A DNA stretch of 30,292 nucleotides from an uncultured Christensenellaceae bacterium (GTDB taxonomy: Bacteria; Bacillota; Clostridia; Christensenellales; Christensenellaceae), in contig CAKTFI010000012.1 in assembly GCA_934555865.1 (NCBI GenBank), forward strand, positions 1 through 30,292, in the 5' to 3' direction. Under the pieces are notes generated by a model, which did not search any database, was not told the DNA's origin, and worked only from the letters and a program-made list of their open reading frames with translations. Made by a program: the position numbers and the translations under genes. Numbering within the stretch: position 1 is the stretch's first letter; every line of letters starts with the position of its first letter. This document shows positions 8,396 to 17,414 of the stretch, piece by piece.

Positions 8396-8451
8396 AACAG
8401 CAAAGGCGCTGTGGGCAAGGAGAATTGCCCCCGTGGCTTTGCTGTTTTTTT
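8396..8451 (+). terminator. Leader terminator upstream of glnN (attenuator)
   Basis: AACAGCAAAG (8396-8405) pairs perfectly with CTTTGCTGTT (8437-8446), followed by more T to 8451. P2 can still fold inside the loop, but P1 cannot form together with this stem. It lies 65 bases before the glnN start, so default termination would silence the gene. Confidence 0.85.
8397..8430 (+). promoter_or_regulatory. Dual hexaloop RNA motif, probable ANTAR antiterminator of glnN
   Basis: Hairpin P1 has arms ACAGC (8397-8401) and GCTGT (8408-8412) around the six-base loop AAAGGC, with A at loop position 1 and G at position 4, as in known ANTAR targets. Hairpin P2 follows with no linker: arms GGGCAA (8413-8418) and TTGCCC (8425-8430), loop GGAGAA, keeping G4 but with G at position 1. 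The 5' arm and loop of P1 are also the 5' arm of the terminator that follows, so binding of an ANTAR dimer to P1/P2 would block termination. The likely ligand is the protein encoded at 4660-5250. Confidence 0.8.
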
Positions 8452-8516
8452 GTTTTCCGCCCCGCGGGCGGGAAGAGCGTGGTCTATTCTATTTGAAATA
8501 TAAAGGAGAAAACAGC

Positions 8517-10607
<2,091 letters not shown>

Positions 10608-10632
10608 GCCCAGCAAAACAAAATGAGAAAAG

Positions 10633-10669
10633 ACCGGCGGCGGGAGCGATCCTGCGGCCGGTTTTTTTG
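10633..10669 (+). terminator. Intrinsic terminator of glnN
   Basis: ACCGGC (10633-10638) pairs with GCCGGT (10657-10662), followed directly by seven T. Confidence 0.85.
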
Positions 10670-10839
10670 TGGGGGGAGGAAAAAGAAGCGGGTCGAAAGC
10701 AAATGGGACGAGGAAATGGGTAAACAAGAGGGGAAGGCGGGATTTTGCGGAGGGGAAAATGCAGGGCAAATGGGCAAAGCGGCAAGGCGATTTGGTGGGG
10801 AGCGGCATCCATAAAAAGACGAAGGCCGCGTAAAAGGTC

Positions 10840-10868
10840 TGGAAAGGCGGCGGGGGGTGTGGTAGAAT
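10840..10868 (+). promoter_or_regulatory. Probable promoter of the methionine sulfoxide reductase gene
   Basis: The extended -10 TGG-TAGAAT ends at 10868, with TGGAAA (10840-10845) 17 bp upstream as a four-of-six -35. The preceding 10670-10839 is purine-rich and holds nothing else recognisable. Confidence 0.5.
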
Positions 10869-10891
10869 CGAAAAAGCAGGAGGAACAGGCG

Positions 10892-11356
10892 ATGGAGAAC
10901 AAGCAGCAGGAATGGACGGAGCGCGTGCAGGCGCTGCTCTGCCGGGAGGATTGGATTATTACGAACCTCGCCAATGCGGCGGCAGCGATCTGGGAAGGCG
11001 TGGAGCGCATCAACTGGGCGGGGTTCTACCTTTTGCGTGAGGGGGAATTGCAGCTGGGGCCGTTTCAGGGCAAGCCGGCGTGCGTGCGCATCCCGCTGGG
11101 GCGGGGCGTGTGCGGCACGGCGGCTGCGCAGGGGCGCACCGTGGTGGTGCGGGATGTGCATGCCTTTGCCGGGCATATCGCGTGCGACGCGGCGTCGGCT
11201 TCGGAGATCGTCGTGCCCATCCGCCGGGCGGGGCAGGTCGTGGCGGTGTTGGACATCGACAGTCCGGAGGTCGGGCGGTTCGGCGAGGCGGAGCAGGCGC
11301 TGTTTGAGGCGATCGCCCGCGCGGTGGAGCAGGTCTGGCCGGAAGGTGAGGCGTGA
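10892..11356 (+). CDS. msrC: Free methionine-(R)-sulfoxide reductase (GAF domain)
   Basis: The predicted 154-residue protein is a single GAF domain that reduces free methionine-R-sulfoxide using disulfide exchange, protecting against oxidative damage. The three family cysteines are present at residues 64, 74 and 98 (PACVRI, GVCGTA, HIACDA); their spacing of 10 and 24 equals that of the E. coli enzyme. NWAGFYL and VLDIDSP are also family features. The start is the ATG at 10892 with GGAGGA about 7 bases upstream; the open frame back to 10745 lies in low-complexity sequence. A GNAT gene follows 91 bp later on the same strand. Confidence 0.93.
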   Translation: MENKQQEWTERVQALLCREDWIITNLANAAAAIWEGVERINWAGFYLLREGELQLGPFQGKPACVRIPLGRGVCGTAAAQGRTVVVRDVHAFAGHIACDAASASEIVVPIRRAGQVVAVLDIDSPEVGRFGEAEQALFEAIARAVEQVWPEGEA

Positions 11357-11447
11357 GCGGGTAGGCATTTTGCTCGAACGGCCGTGAGAGGCGGTGCGTT
11401 GCGGCGCGCAATAGGAAACGATCTTGTGATGGGAAGGATAAAAAAAG

Positions 11448-11951
11448 ATGGTGAACATCCGGAGAGCGGAAGCGGCAGACGCGGAAGCAATATTGGCATA
11501 CTGCCGCCTGGTCGGCGGCGAGACGGAGAACCTGACCTTTGGCGCGGAGGGTGTGGGATTGCGCATGGAGCAGGAGGCGGCCTATCTGGAGGGCATCCGG
11601 CATTCCGAACGGCAATTGTACCTGGTTGCAGAGGCGGAGGGGGAGATCATCGGCACGGGCGTGCTTTCCTGCGGCGGACGGCCGCGCCTGGCACATCGCG
11701 GAGAGATCAGCATTTCGGTCAAAAAGGCCATGTGGGGGCAGCATATCGCGACGCGCATGCTGGAGGAGATCCTGCGGTTTGCGCGGGAGCAGGCGAAGGT
11801 GCGCATCCTCTCCTTGGAGGTGCGCAGCGACAATGCCCGGGCAATCGGGCTATACCGCAAATTCGGTTTTGAGACGGTGGGGCGCTTCCCGGGATTTTTG
11901 CTGATCGACGGTGAGGAAGTCTCCTGCGATTTGATGCGCCTGCACCTGTAA
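11448..11951 (+). CDS. GNAT family N-acetyltransferase
   Basis: The 167-residue protein has the GNAT fold. Motif A runs through ISISVKKAMWGQHIATRML (about 87-105), where the acetyl-CoA pyrophosphate loop reads WGQHIA rather than the canonical RGxGxA. Motif B, LEVRSDNARAIGLYRKFGF, is at about 123-141. It should move an acetyl group from acetyl-CoA to an amine; the acceptor cannot be told from sequence. The ATG at 11448 has GGAAGGA upstream, about 10 bases away. It probably shares a transcript with the sulfoxide reductase gene. A terminator lies at 12077-12111, after 125 bases with no recognisable gene. Confidence 0.88.
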   Translation: MVNIRRAEAADAEAILAYCRLVGGETENLTFGAEGVGLRMEQEAAYLEGIRHSERQLYLVAEAEGEIIGTGVLSCGGRPRLAHRGEISISVKKAMWGQHIATRMLEEILRFAREQAKVRILSLEVRSDNARAIGLYRKFGFETVGRFPGFLLIDGEEVSCDLMRLHL

Positions 11952-12076
11952 GAAGAGGCGGCGCGGGAAAGAACGGCGGTCGGAAACGGTGAGGATTTCG
12001 CCGAGCCGCAAAACGGAAAAAGCCGGAATGCCTGCCGTGTGGAGGCGGACGGCGGGAAAATCGTGGATAGGAACGC

Positions 12077-12111
12077 AAAAAAAAAGACCAGCCAATGTGG
12101 CTGATCTTTTT
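12077..12111. terminator. Bidirectional terminator between convergent genes
   Basis: CAGCCA (12089-12094) pairs with TGGCTG (12098-12103) over a 3-base loop, extended by AGA/TCT across one mismatch. It is flanked by nine A on the left and a T run on the right, so it can act for the GNAT transcript and for the leftward membrane-protein gene ending at 12123. Confidence 0.8.
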
Positions 12112-12122
12112 GCAAATGCGCG

Positions 12123-12536
12123 TTACAGCGCCTTTTTGAGCTGATATGCGCCGTAGAGGTACAGACCCGGCAGCACGAGGCTCAGCAGCAGGGAGAAGAC
12201 ATTGACGGAACCGCCCGCGATGACGGAGAGCAGCGTGCCCAGCAGGGAGAGGCCGACCGTCACGAAGCAGCAGATGATGCAGGAATTGACTTTTTCCGGC
12301 TTGTCGCAGTTCTTGACGCCGAGGATGCCCGTCGTGAGCTCCAGCGCAGAGGAGGCCAACAGCAGGATGCAGGCGAACACGAGCAGGCCGACGAGCACAT
12401 GGCCGCCGAGGTAGGCCGCCGCCGTGGCGAGCGCGCTCACGCCGATGAGGGCGATAAGGCTGGTCAGCAGCGCAATGGATCCGCCGATGATCATGAGGAT
12501 CCCGCAAACTTTGAGCATTTGATTTTTCTGTTGCAT
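12123..12536 (-). CDS. Small membrane protein with four predicted helices, function unknown
   Basis: The predicted 137-residue protein begins MQQKNQMLKVCG and has four hydrophobic segments (about 10-32, 44-65, 85-108 and 112-132), with short polar loops and a KNCDKPEKVNSC loop before helix three. No catalytic motif is seen, and I do not recognise the family with confidence. The start at 12536 has AGGAG about 8 bases upstream and a good promoter at 12592-12620; the much longer open frame to 13082 reads through that promoter and through another gene. It is monocistronic, between its own promoter and a bidirectional terminator. Confidence 0.8.
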   Translation of the reverse strand: MQQKNQMLKVCGILMIIGGSIALLTSLIALIGVSALATAAAYLGGHVLVGLLVFACILLLASSALELTTGILGVKNCDKPEKVNSCIICCFVTVGLSLLGTLLSVIAGGSVNVFSLLLSLVLPGLYLYGAYQLKKAL

Positions 12537-12591
12537 GAGTAAACTCCTAAGTGAATATTGTGAACAAAGTATGAATACTTTTTCAGTTCCA

Positions 12592-12620
12592 TCATAATAT
12601 AAACGCCCCGGAATTTCAAC
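12592..12620 (-). promoter_or_regulatory. Promoter of the small membrane protein gene
   Basis: Read leftward: TTGAAA (complement of 12615-12620), 17 bp, TATGAT (complement of 12592-12597). Each box is one base from consensus. Confidence 0.65.
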
Positions 12621-12876
12621 AGGAAAATGCAAAATGTTGAAAAAATCTGCAGGACGGCGGAAGGGCGGCTTGTGCCGGGGGCAGAGCCTGGAGAGGCCGG
12701 AGCGACAGCGGCAATGCGGCATGGCTGTGCGGGGAGGGGCGGTGTACGGCGCGCCTATAGGAGACTTGGCGTCGCACCGGAAGTGTGGCGCTGCCGGAGG
12801 CGGCATGGCTCGTGCATAGTTTGCGGCGGGGATGCATAGATTGATAGAGAAATCCGAAAAAACAGAGGGCGGGACA
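12621..12876. other. Intergenic stretch before the TIGR04086-like gene
   Basis: GC-rich and G-biased on the + strand. No convincing promoter, hairpin with U tract or gene was found. Confidence 0.5.
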
Positions 12877-13314
12877 ATGAATCGAGGGAAAACGGCGAAC
12901 CGGACGGCAAAGGGCAAAAAGCGCAGCGGGGGCGGATGGCTGTCCCGCGCGGCCAAGGGCGGCGTGCTGGGGTTGGCGGCGACGATCTTCTGCATCCTGG
13001 CATTTGCCGTCGCCGTCAAACAATTTGGGCTTTCCGACATGGTCATCTCGGCGGTCAACCAAGCGATCAAGGTGGGCTCCATCTTCCTTGCGGCCTATGC
13101 CGCCGCGAAGAGCAGCCCGGAAAACAAGCTCCTCGCGGGTGCGGGCGCAGGGGCGGCGTATGTGATTTTGGGCTATTTGGCATTTTCGCTGATCCAAAGC
13201 CGCTGGGGCAAGGTGCGGCTGCTGCTGGCAGACCTCGGCATGGGGCTGGTGATCGGGGCGCTGACGGCGATCATCTTTGCGCGGCTGGGGACGGAAAAAA
13301 CCAAGCGCGCCTAG
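12877..13314 (+). CDS. TIGR04086-like four-helix membrane protein
   Basis: The predicted 145-residue protein has a basic N-terminus (TANRTAKGKKR) followed by four hydrophobic segments, at about 27-48, 55-75, 83-103 and 115-137, ending in a short basic tail. The layout and the glycine-rich helices resemble the TIGR04086/YrzE membrane family of Firmicutes, whose function is unknown; this assignment is by memory of the family. Start 12877 is chosen over 12832 because GAGGGCGG lies just upstream and the basic tail then starts the protein; the site is weak, so the start is uncertain. The next gene follows 49 bp later on the same strand. Confidence 0.75.
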   Translation: MNRGKTANRTAKGKKRSGGGWLSRAAKGGVLGLAATIFCILAFAVAVKQFGLSDMVISAVNQAIKVGSIFLAAYAAAKSSPENKLLAGAGAGAAYVILGYLAFSLIQSRWGKVRLLLADLGMGLVIGALTAIIFARLGTEKTKRA

Positions 13315-13363
13315 GAAAAAACGGCGGCAAAGCGGGCATACTACCCCCGAAAGGAGGGAGCGT

Positions 13364-13810
13364 ATGCAGGAAAAACATGCGACACAGGCACTTTGCCAGG
13401 AGATCTGCCTCGGGTGCGCCATGGCCGGGACATCCATCCGGGCGTTGACGCGGCGGGCCCGGGAAAAGGACATCGCGCTCGCCCTGAACGACCTGCGGCA
13501 CCGCTATGCGGCGCTGGAAGCGGCGGCGGCGGAGATGCTCAAACAAAGCGGCGGGCGGCCGAGAAAGGCGCGTGTCCCGCGGGCGGCGGATTGCGTCACG
13601 ATCTATGCACGGACGATGTTTGACCGCTCTCCGGCGCGGTTGGCGGGCATCGTGCTCACCGGGTTTTCCAAGGGCGGCGCGGCGTTGGAGGAGGCGCTGA
13701 CGACGCATCCGGACGCGAGCCGGGAGGCCAAGGCGCTCTGCCGGCGCGTTTTGGCGGTACAGGAGCAGGAGCGGCCCCGGTTTCAAAGGTATTGCCGCGC
13801 TCGGCGATAG
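13364..13810 (+). CDS. Uncharacterised helical protein
   Basis: The predicted 148-residue protein has no membrane segment or signal peptide. It looks all-helical: an N-terminal helix pair (about 5-65) rich in A, L and R, a basic middle (GGRPRKARVPR), then further helices containing TGFSKGGAALEEALTTHP and five cysteines overall. The pattern loosely recalls ferritin-like or DUF2383-type four-helix bundles, but I do not recognise the family and no metal-ligand set is obvious. The start is secure: AAGGAGG sits 7 bases before ATG 13364. It probably shares a transcript with the membrane protein upstream and ends toward the hairpin at 14054-14097. Confidence 0.75.
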   Translation: MQEKHATQALCQEICLGCAMAGTSIRALTRRAREKDIALALNDLRHRYAALEAAAAEMLKQSGGRPRKARVPRAADCVTIYARTMFDRSPARLAGIVLTGFSKGGAALEEALTTHPDASREAKALCRRVLAVQEQERPRFQRYCRARR

Positions 13811-14053
13811 GAGGATAAGGAAAGGCGGCTGCGGCCCCGGGCGGCAGAGGAGAAAAGACCTTCCACAGGGAGCCGTATCGGGCGGCCTGCGGAAACGGAG
13901 GGAAGCCGCATCGAGGCGCAAACGGCGCGAGGCGGGATACACAGGTGGAAAGTGGGCCGCATGCGCGGAAACGAGCATCGGGCGTTCGGAAACGAAACGC
14001 AGGCATGCCTTGCCGCAACAGGGCGGCGGATGGAAAAGAAAGCATCGGGGATG
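13811..14053. other. Intergenic stretch without recognisable gene
   Basis: GC-rich, purine-biased on the + strand. It lies between the helical-protein gene and the convergent methyltransferase gene. No RNA gene, promoter or credible reading frame was seen apart from the hairpin that follows. Confidence 0.5.
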
Positions 14054-14097
14054 GCAAAAGGAACCGTTGGCGGGAAAGCCGGGCGGTTTCTTTTTGC
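14054..14097. terminator. Probable bidirectional terminator
   Basis: A long imperfect hairpin: GCAAAAG pairs with CTTTTTGC (one extra T), AACCG (14062-14066) with CGGTT, and GGC with GCC inside. On the + strand it ends TTTCTTTTT; on the - strand it ends CCTTTT. It lies 22 bases past the methyltransferase stop codon. Confidence 0.6.
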
Positions 14098-14119
14098 GTG
14101 CGCGGACATATTGAAAAAC

Positions 14120-15682
14120 TTAGGTCTCCTCCAGCGGGCGCAGGAGGAACAGCGCCGGGTACAGGCCGCCGGCCGAGAAGTTCACTCGGCCCTCCAGCGC
14201 GAATTTGCCGTCGATCTCGGCGAGGAGCAGCTTCTTTTCGTTGGTGAACAAAAAGGCGCGGCCGCCGGGCGCGAGCATGTGGCGGAGGTTTTGCAGGAAG
14301 GCCGCATACAGCCGTTCGTTTCCGGCGTGGTTGGACACGCGCAGGCCGAACGGCAGGTTGGCAATCACTTCGTCATAGGTGCGGCGGAAGGGATGCGAAG
14401 CGTCCTTGACGAACAGGTCGGCGGACACACCGGCCGCTTCGACATTGGCCCGCGCGATGCGCACCGCCGCGGGGGAGATGTCCGACCCGGCAAGCGAGGC
14501 ATGCGGCAGCCGGGCGCGTTCCAACAGGAAGGTCCCCGCGCCGCAGAAGCAATCGAGCACGCGGGAATTCTCCCGCGCATAGGGCGCGAGCACGCGGCAG
14601 CAGGCGGCGGCGACGGCGGGGTGCATGGAGGCGCTTATGGCCTGCTTGCGATAGGCAAAGCGCGTGTCGTTCTGCGACCCCGGGAAGAGCACCGCCGCGA
14701 ACCGGCGGCCGAGGCACAGGATGCGCAGCGTGAAGTCATAGGACGAGGGGCTGTTGTGCAGCGGGCTCGTGGCAAGGGCGTCCTGCACGGCCCGGTAGGC
14801 GCGAAGCCGTTCGTCGTGCGTGATCGTCGGCCCCACGACATCGAGGCGGTAGGACAGGTCCAGCCGGCCGTAGAGGTTTTTGACATTGCGGCATACGAGC
14901 GGCTGCGTCAGGCCGTGGACGGCGTGGAACAGCGAATCGCTCTCGAACAGCAAGATGCCGGCCTCATAGAACGCGCGGGCGCGGTATACGGGCAAAAAGG
15001 CGCGGGCGTTCTTTATGAGTGCGAGGCCGCTTTTGGCGTCAAAGGCGCGGGCGTCCCACCCGAGGGAGGAGAGCTCCTCCGCCGCGAGGCGGGCGTTGGG
15101 GCAGGTGAGCAGCAGGTCGCGCGGCTTTTGCATCGGCGCGTCCGGCACGGGCACAAAGGCGCGGGGCGACAGGGAGTCCTGCGCCTTGGAAAGCGCGTCG
15201 CGCTGGGCGCGCTGATGCTTGGCTTCCCCGGCCTCGAGGGGCGGAAGCGAAGCCAAAAAGGCGCGGGCGGCCTCATTTTTGTGCGCAGAGCCGAGCGCAA
15301 GCAGCAGCGAGGGCTTGACGAAGTCGATCTCCTCCGACCGGTAGGCGGCGATGAGCGCGTCCGCATGCGCATCGGCGTCCATCCGCCCGAGCAGTTCAGC
15401 GGTGTTTTTGCGCACCTTGGCGTCCGGGTTGGCGAGCAATTGCCCGGCCATCGCGGGGCGCAGGGCGAATTGGTGCGCGATGTGCCCGCGGCAGGCGGCG
15501 TCGACGCATAGGTCGGAAAGCGCCCGGGTGAGCGCGCGCTGTTCCTCCGGAGAGGTGCTGTAGGAAAGTGCCTGCGCGGCGCGGGCCAGCTCTGCCGGTT
15601 TGGCGAGCGGGAGCAGCGCTTCGCGGCGCGCCCGGGGGGAAGCGTCCTTTTGCGCATAGAGCGTGGTCAGAAAATCAAGCAT
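14120..15682 (-). CDS. Two-domain protein: HEAT-like N-terminus plus class I RNA methyltransferase
   Basis: The predicted 520-residue protein has a helical-repeat N-terminal third (about 1-160), with HEAT-like units such as ANPDAKVRKNTAELLGRM and FVKPSLLLALGSA. The C-terminal half is a SAM-dependent methyltransferase of the UPF0020/Trm14/RlmL group: RYRKQAISASMHP-like entry, motif I VLDCFCGAGTF (about 372-382) and motif IV NLPFG (about 440). The NLPF form fits N2-guanine methylation of tRNA or rRNA. A THUMP domain is not clear in the middle region. Start 15682 is inside the murG reading frame (8-bp overlap), so translation is likely coupled to murG. The target RNA is unknown. The frame upstream to 15850 is antisense-like sequence within murG. 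Confidence 0.85.
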   Translation of the reverse strand: MLDFLTTLYAQKDASPRARREALLPLAKPAELARAAQALSYSTSPEEQRALTRALSDLCVDAACRGHIAHQFALRPAMAGQLLANPDAKVRKNTAELLGRMDADAHADALIAAYRSEEIDFVKPSLLLALGSAHKNEAARAFLASLPPLEAGEAKHQRAQRDALSKAQDSLSPRAFVPVPDAPMQKPRDLLLTCPNARLAAEELSSLGWDARAFDAKSGLALIKNARAFLPVYRARAFYEAGILLFESDSLFHAVHGLTQPLVCRNVKNLYGRLDLSYRLDVVGPTITHDERLRAYRAVQDALATSPLHNSPSSYDFTLRILCLGRRFAAVLFPGSQNDTRFAYRKQAISASMHPAVAAACCRVLAPYARENSRVLDCFCGAGTFLLERARLPHASLAGSDISPAAVRIARANVEAAGVSADLFVKDASHPFRRTYDEVIANLPFGLRVSNHAGNERLYAAFLQNLRHMLAPGGRAFLFTNEKKLLLAEIDGKFALEGRVNFSAGGLYPALFLLRPLEET

Positions 15683-16748
15683 GGCGTTTCTCCGCAACTG
15701 AAAGCACGACGCGGGCGACGGCCTCGGCGCCGTTGGACAGGGGGCTCTCTGCCATAGCCTTTCGCATGGCCGGGGCGTGTTCCTCGAGCGCGGAAAGCGC
15801 CTGCTCGAGCGAAGCGGGTGTGATGTCGTTTTGCATGAGCACATCGGCAAAGCCCATCTTTTCGAAATAGCGGGCGTTTAGGATCTGGTCGCCCCGGCTG
15901 GCCTCGAGCGGCAGCGGGATGAGCAGGCTCGGCAGGTGCAGCGCGAGCAGCTCGAAGATGGCGTTGCTGCCCGCGCGGGACACCATGAGGTCGGCGGCGG
16001 CGAACAGATCGGCCAGGCCGTCCGAGACATATTCGAATTGCCGGTAGGCCGGGTTGCCCTCGAGCGCCGGGTTCAATTTGCCCTTGCCGCGGATGTGGCA
16101 GACATCGTAGCGTTCCGTAAGCCAGGGGAAGATGGTGTCGAGCGCTTCGTTCACGCTCTGTGCGCCGAGGCTCCCGCCCATGACGAGCAGCACCTTCTTT
16201 TTTCCGGAAAAGCCGAGGGTGGAAAGCCCCGCCGTACGCGACCCGGAAAGCAGGCTCGCGCGCACGGGCGCACCGGTCACGACCGCCTTTTCGGCCGGGA
16301 TGCCCGCGGCCGCCGCCTCGAAGGAAAAGCAGATCTTTTCCGCCTTGGGCAGGCAGAGCTTGTTGGCGAGCCCGGGAGTATAGTCGGATTCGTGGATGAC
16401 GACGGGGATGTGCAGGCTATGCGCGGCGAACACGACGGGCACGGACACATAGCCGCCCTTGGAAAAGAGGACATCCGGCTTCAGGCGGCGCAGCACCTTT
16501 TTGGCCTGCGCATAGCCGGACAGGATGCGGAAGGGGTCGCTCAGGTTTTTGAGGCTGAAATAGCGGCGCAGCTTGCCGGCGCTGACGCCATAGTAGGGAA
16601 GGCCGGCCTCGCCGATGATGTCGCGCTCGATGCCGTCCCGCGATCCGATATAGGAGACCTCTGCGCCCGCTTCCCGAAAATAGGGCAACAACGCGAGGTT
16701 GGGGGTCACATGGCCGGCGCTGCCGCCGCCCGTCAATACGATATGCAT
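15675..16748 (-). CDS. murG: UDP-GlcNAc:lipid I N-acetylglucosaminyltransferase
   Basis: The predicted 357-residue membrane-associated enzyme adds GlcNAc to lipid I, giving lipid II for peptidoglycan. The N-terminus carries the family GGGSAGHVTPN loop (residues 7-17), and the middle has MGGSLGAQSVNE, both hallmarks of MurG. The start at 16748 has GAGGT 7 bases upstream and gives the family N-terminus MHIVLTGGG; the open frame to 17318 is purine-rich spacer. It is not in a division/cell-wall cluster here. The methyltransferase gene follows with an 8-bp overlap. Confidence 0.96.
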   Translation of the reverse strand: MHIVLTGGGSAGHVTPNLALLPYFREAGAEVSYIGSRDGIERDIIGEAGLPYYGVSAGKLRRYFSLKNLSDPFRILSGYAQAKKVLRRLKPDVLFSKGGYVSVPVVFAAHSLHIPVVIHESDYTPGLANKLCLPKAEKICFSFEAAAAGIPAEKAVVTGAPVRASLLSGSRTAGLSTLGFSGKKKVLLVMGGSLGAQSVNEALDTIFPWLTERYDVCHIRGKGKLNPALEGNPAYRQFEYVSDGLADLFAAADLMVSRAGSNAIFELLALHLPSLLIPLPLEASRGDQILNARYFEKMGFADVLMQNDITPASLEQALSALEEHAPAMRKAMAESPLSNGAEAVARVVLSVAEKRHA

Positions 16749-17335
16749 GAAAACTACCTCGTTTACAAAACTCTTGTGGTTCCTGCATAGCATACCACAT
16801 TTCCCGGCAAATAGAAACAGGCAAAACGAGGGGAGGGGGGAGGAAAGGTACGCCGAGGTCGGGGGGACGGGGCGAATAGAATGTGGAAAGGGAAGAGTGC
16901 TCATTGCATGGGAGAATCTAGCTGTAAGGAAAGGGGGAAGGGAAAGAAGGGGAGAAGTGCGAGGGGAAGAGAGGCGCCGGACAGGAAAAAGAAGCAGGAA
17001 AGATGGATGCTGTGCGGGGAAGCCCGGATGAAGAGAGGAAGAAAGGGAAGGAAAAGAATGCGAGGGATAGACACGAGAGGGAAAATCGCCCACCGCGCGA
17101 AAAAGGCGGAAGGGGGGGAGGAACAAGGTTGGACCAGACGCGGAGGGGGGCAGGGAGAGGAAATGCCGTTCTCGGGTGACGCGGCGCCCATGGAGCCGGA
17201 CACGAAGAGCGCAGGGAGAAGGAAAGGCCGGTCGCCGGGGGAAGGAAGCCAGGAGCATAGGGGGCGCGAAACCGCGGAGGCGGGAGGAGACGGCAAAGGA
17301 TGCAGGAAGTGGACGCAAAAATTGCGGGGCGGGCG
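16749..17335. other. Long purine-rich spacer between divergent murG and thrC
   Basis: About 590 bp without a credible gene. From about 16825 to 17320 the + strand is strongly A/G-rich, with many runs of three to seven G. Reading frames here encode low-complexity K/R/G/E-rich or S/P/F-rich peptides with no ribosome site, so they are not taken as genes. No clear murG promoter was found. Confidence 0.6.
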
Positions 17336-17364
17336 TTGAACAAGAAAACGCGGCATGCTATAAT
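17336..17364 (+). promoter_or_regulatory. Promoter of thrC
   Basis: TTGAAC (17336-17341), 17 bp, TATAAT (17359-17364). The start site is expected near 17371, about 44 bases before the thrC ATG. Confidence 0.75.
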
Positions 17365-17414
17365 AAAACAAAGTAAGATCGGGGAATTTGCCCGGTCAAG
17401 AGGAGAACAGACGC

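Noticed and set aside
8433..8516. Longer N-terminus of glnN
   Set aside because: The extra codons overlap the leader terminator and lack a ribosome site; ATG 8517 has AAAGGAG and gives the family N-terminus.
11384..11872. 162-residue + frame overlapping the GNAT gene
   Set aside because: The overlapping frame at 11448-11951 has GNAT motifs and a ribosome site; this one is glycine/arginine-rich and out of frame.
13952..15511. 519-residue rightward frame opposite the methyltransferase gene
   Set aside because: The - strand carries methyltransferase motifs I and IV; the + frame is G/E/R/A-rich with no recognisable domain.
16881..17339. 152-residue rightward frame in the purine-rich spacer
   Set aside because: It is low-complexity K/R/G peptide made by the purine bias, has no ribosome site and overlaps the thrC promoter.
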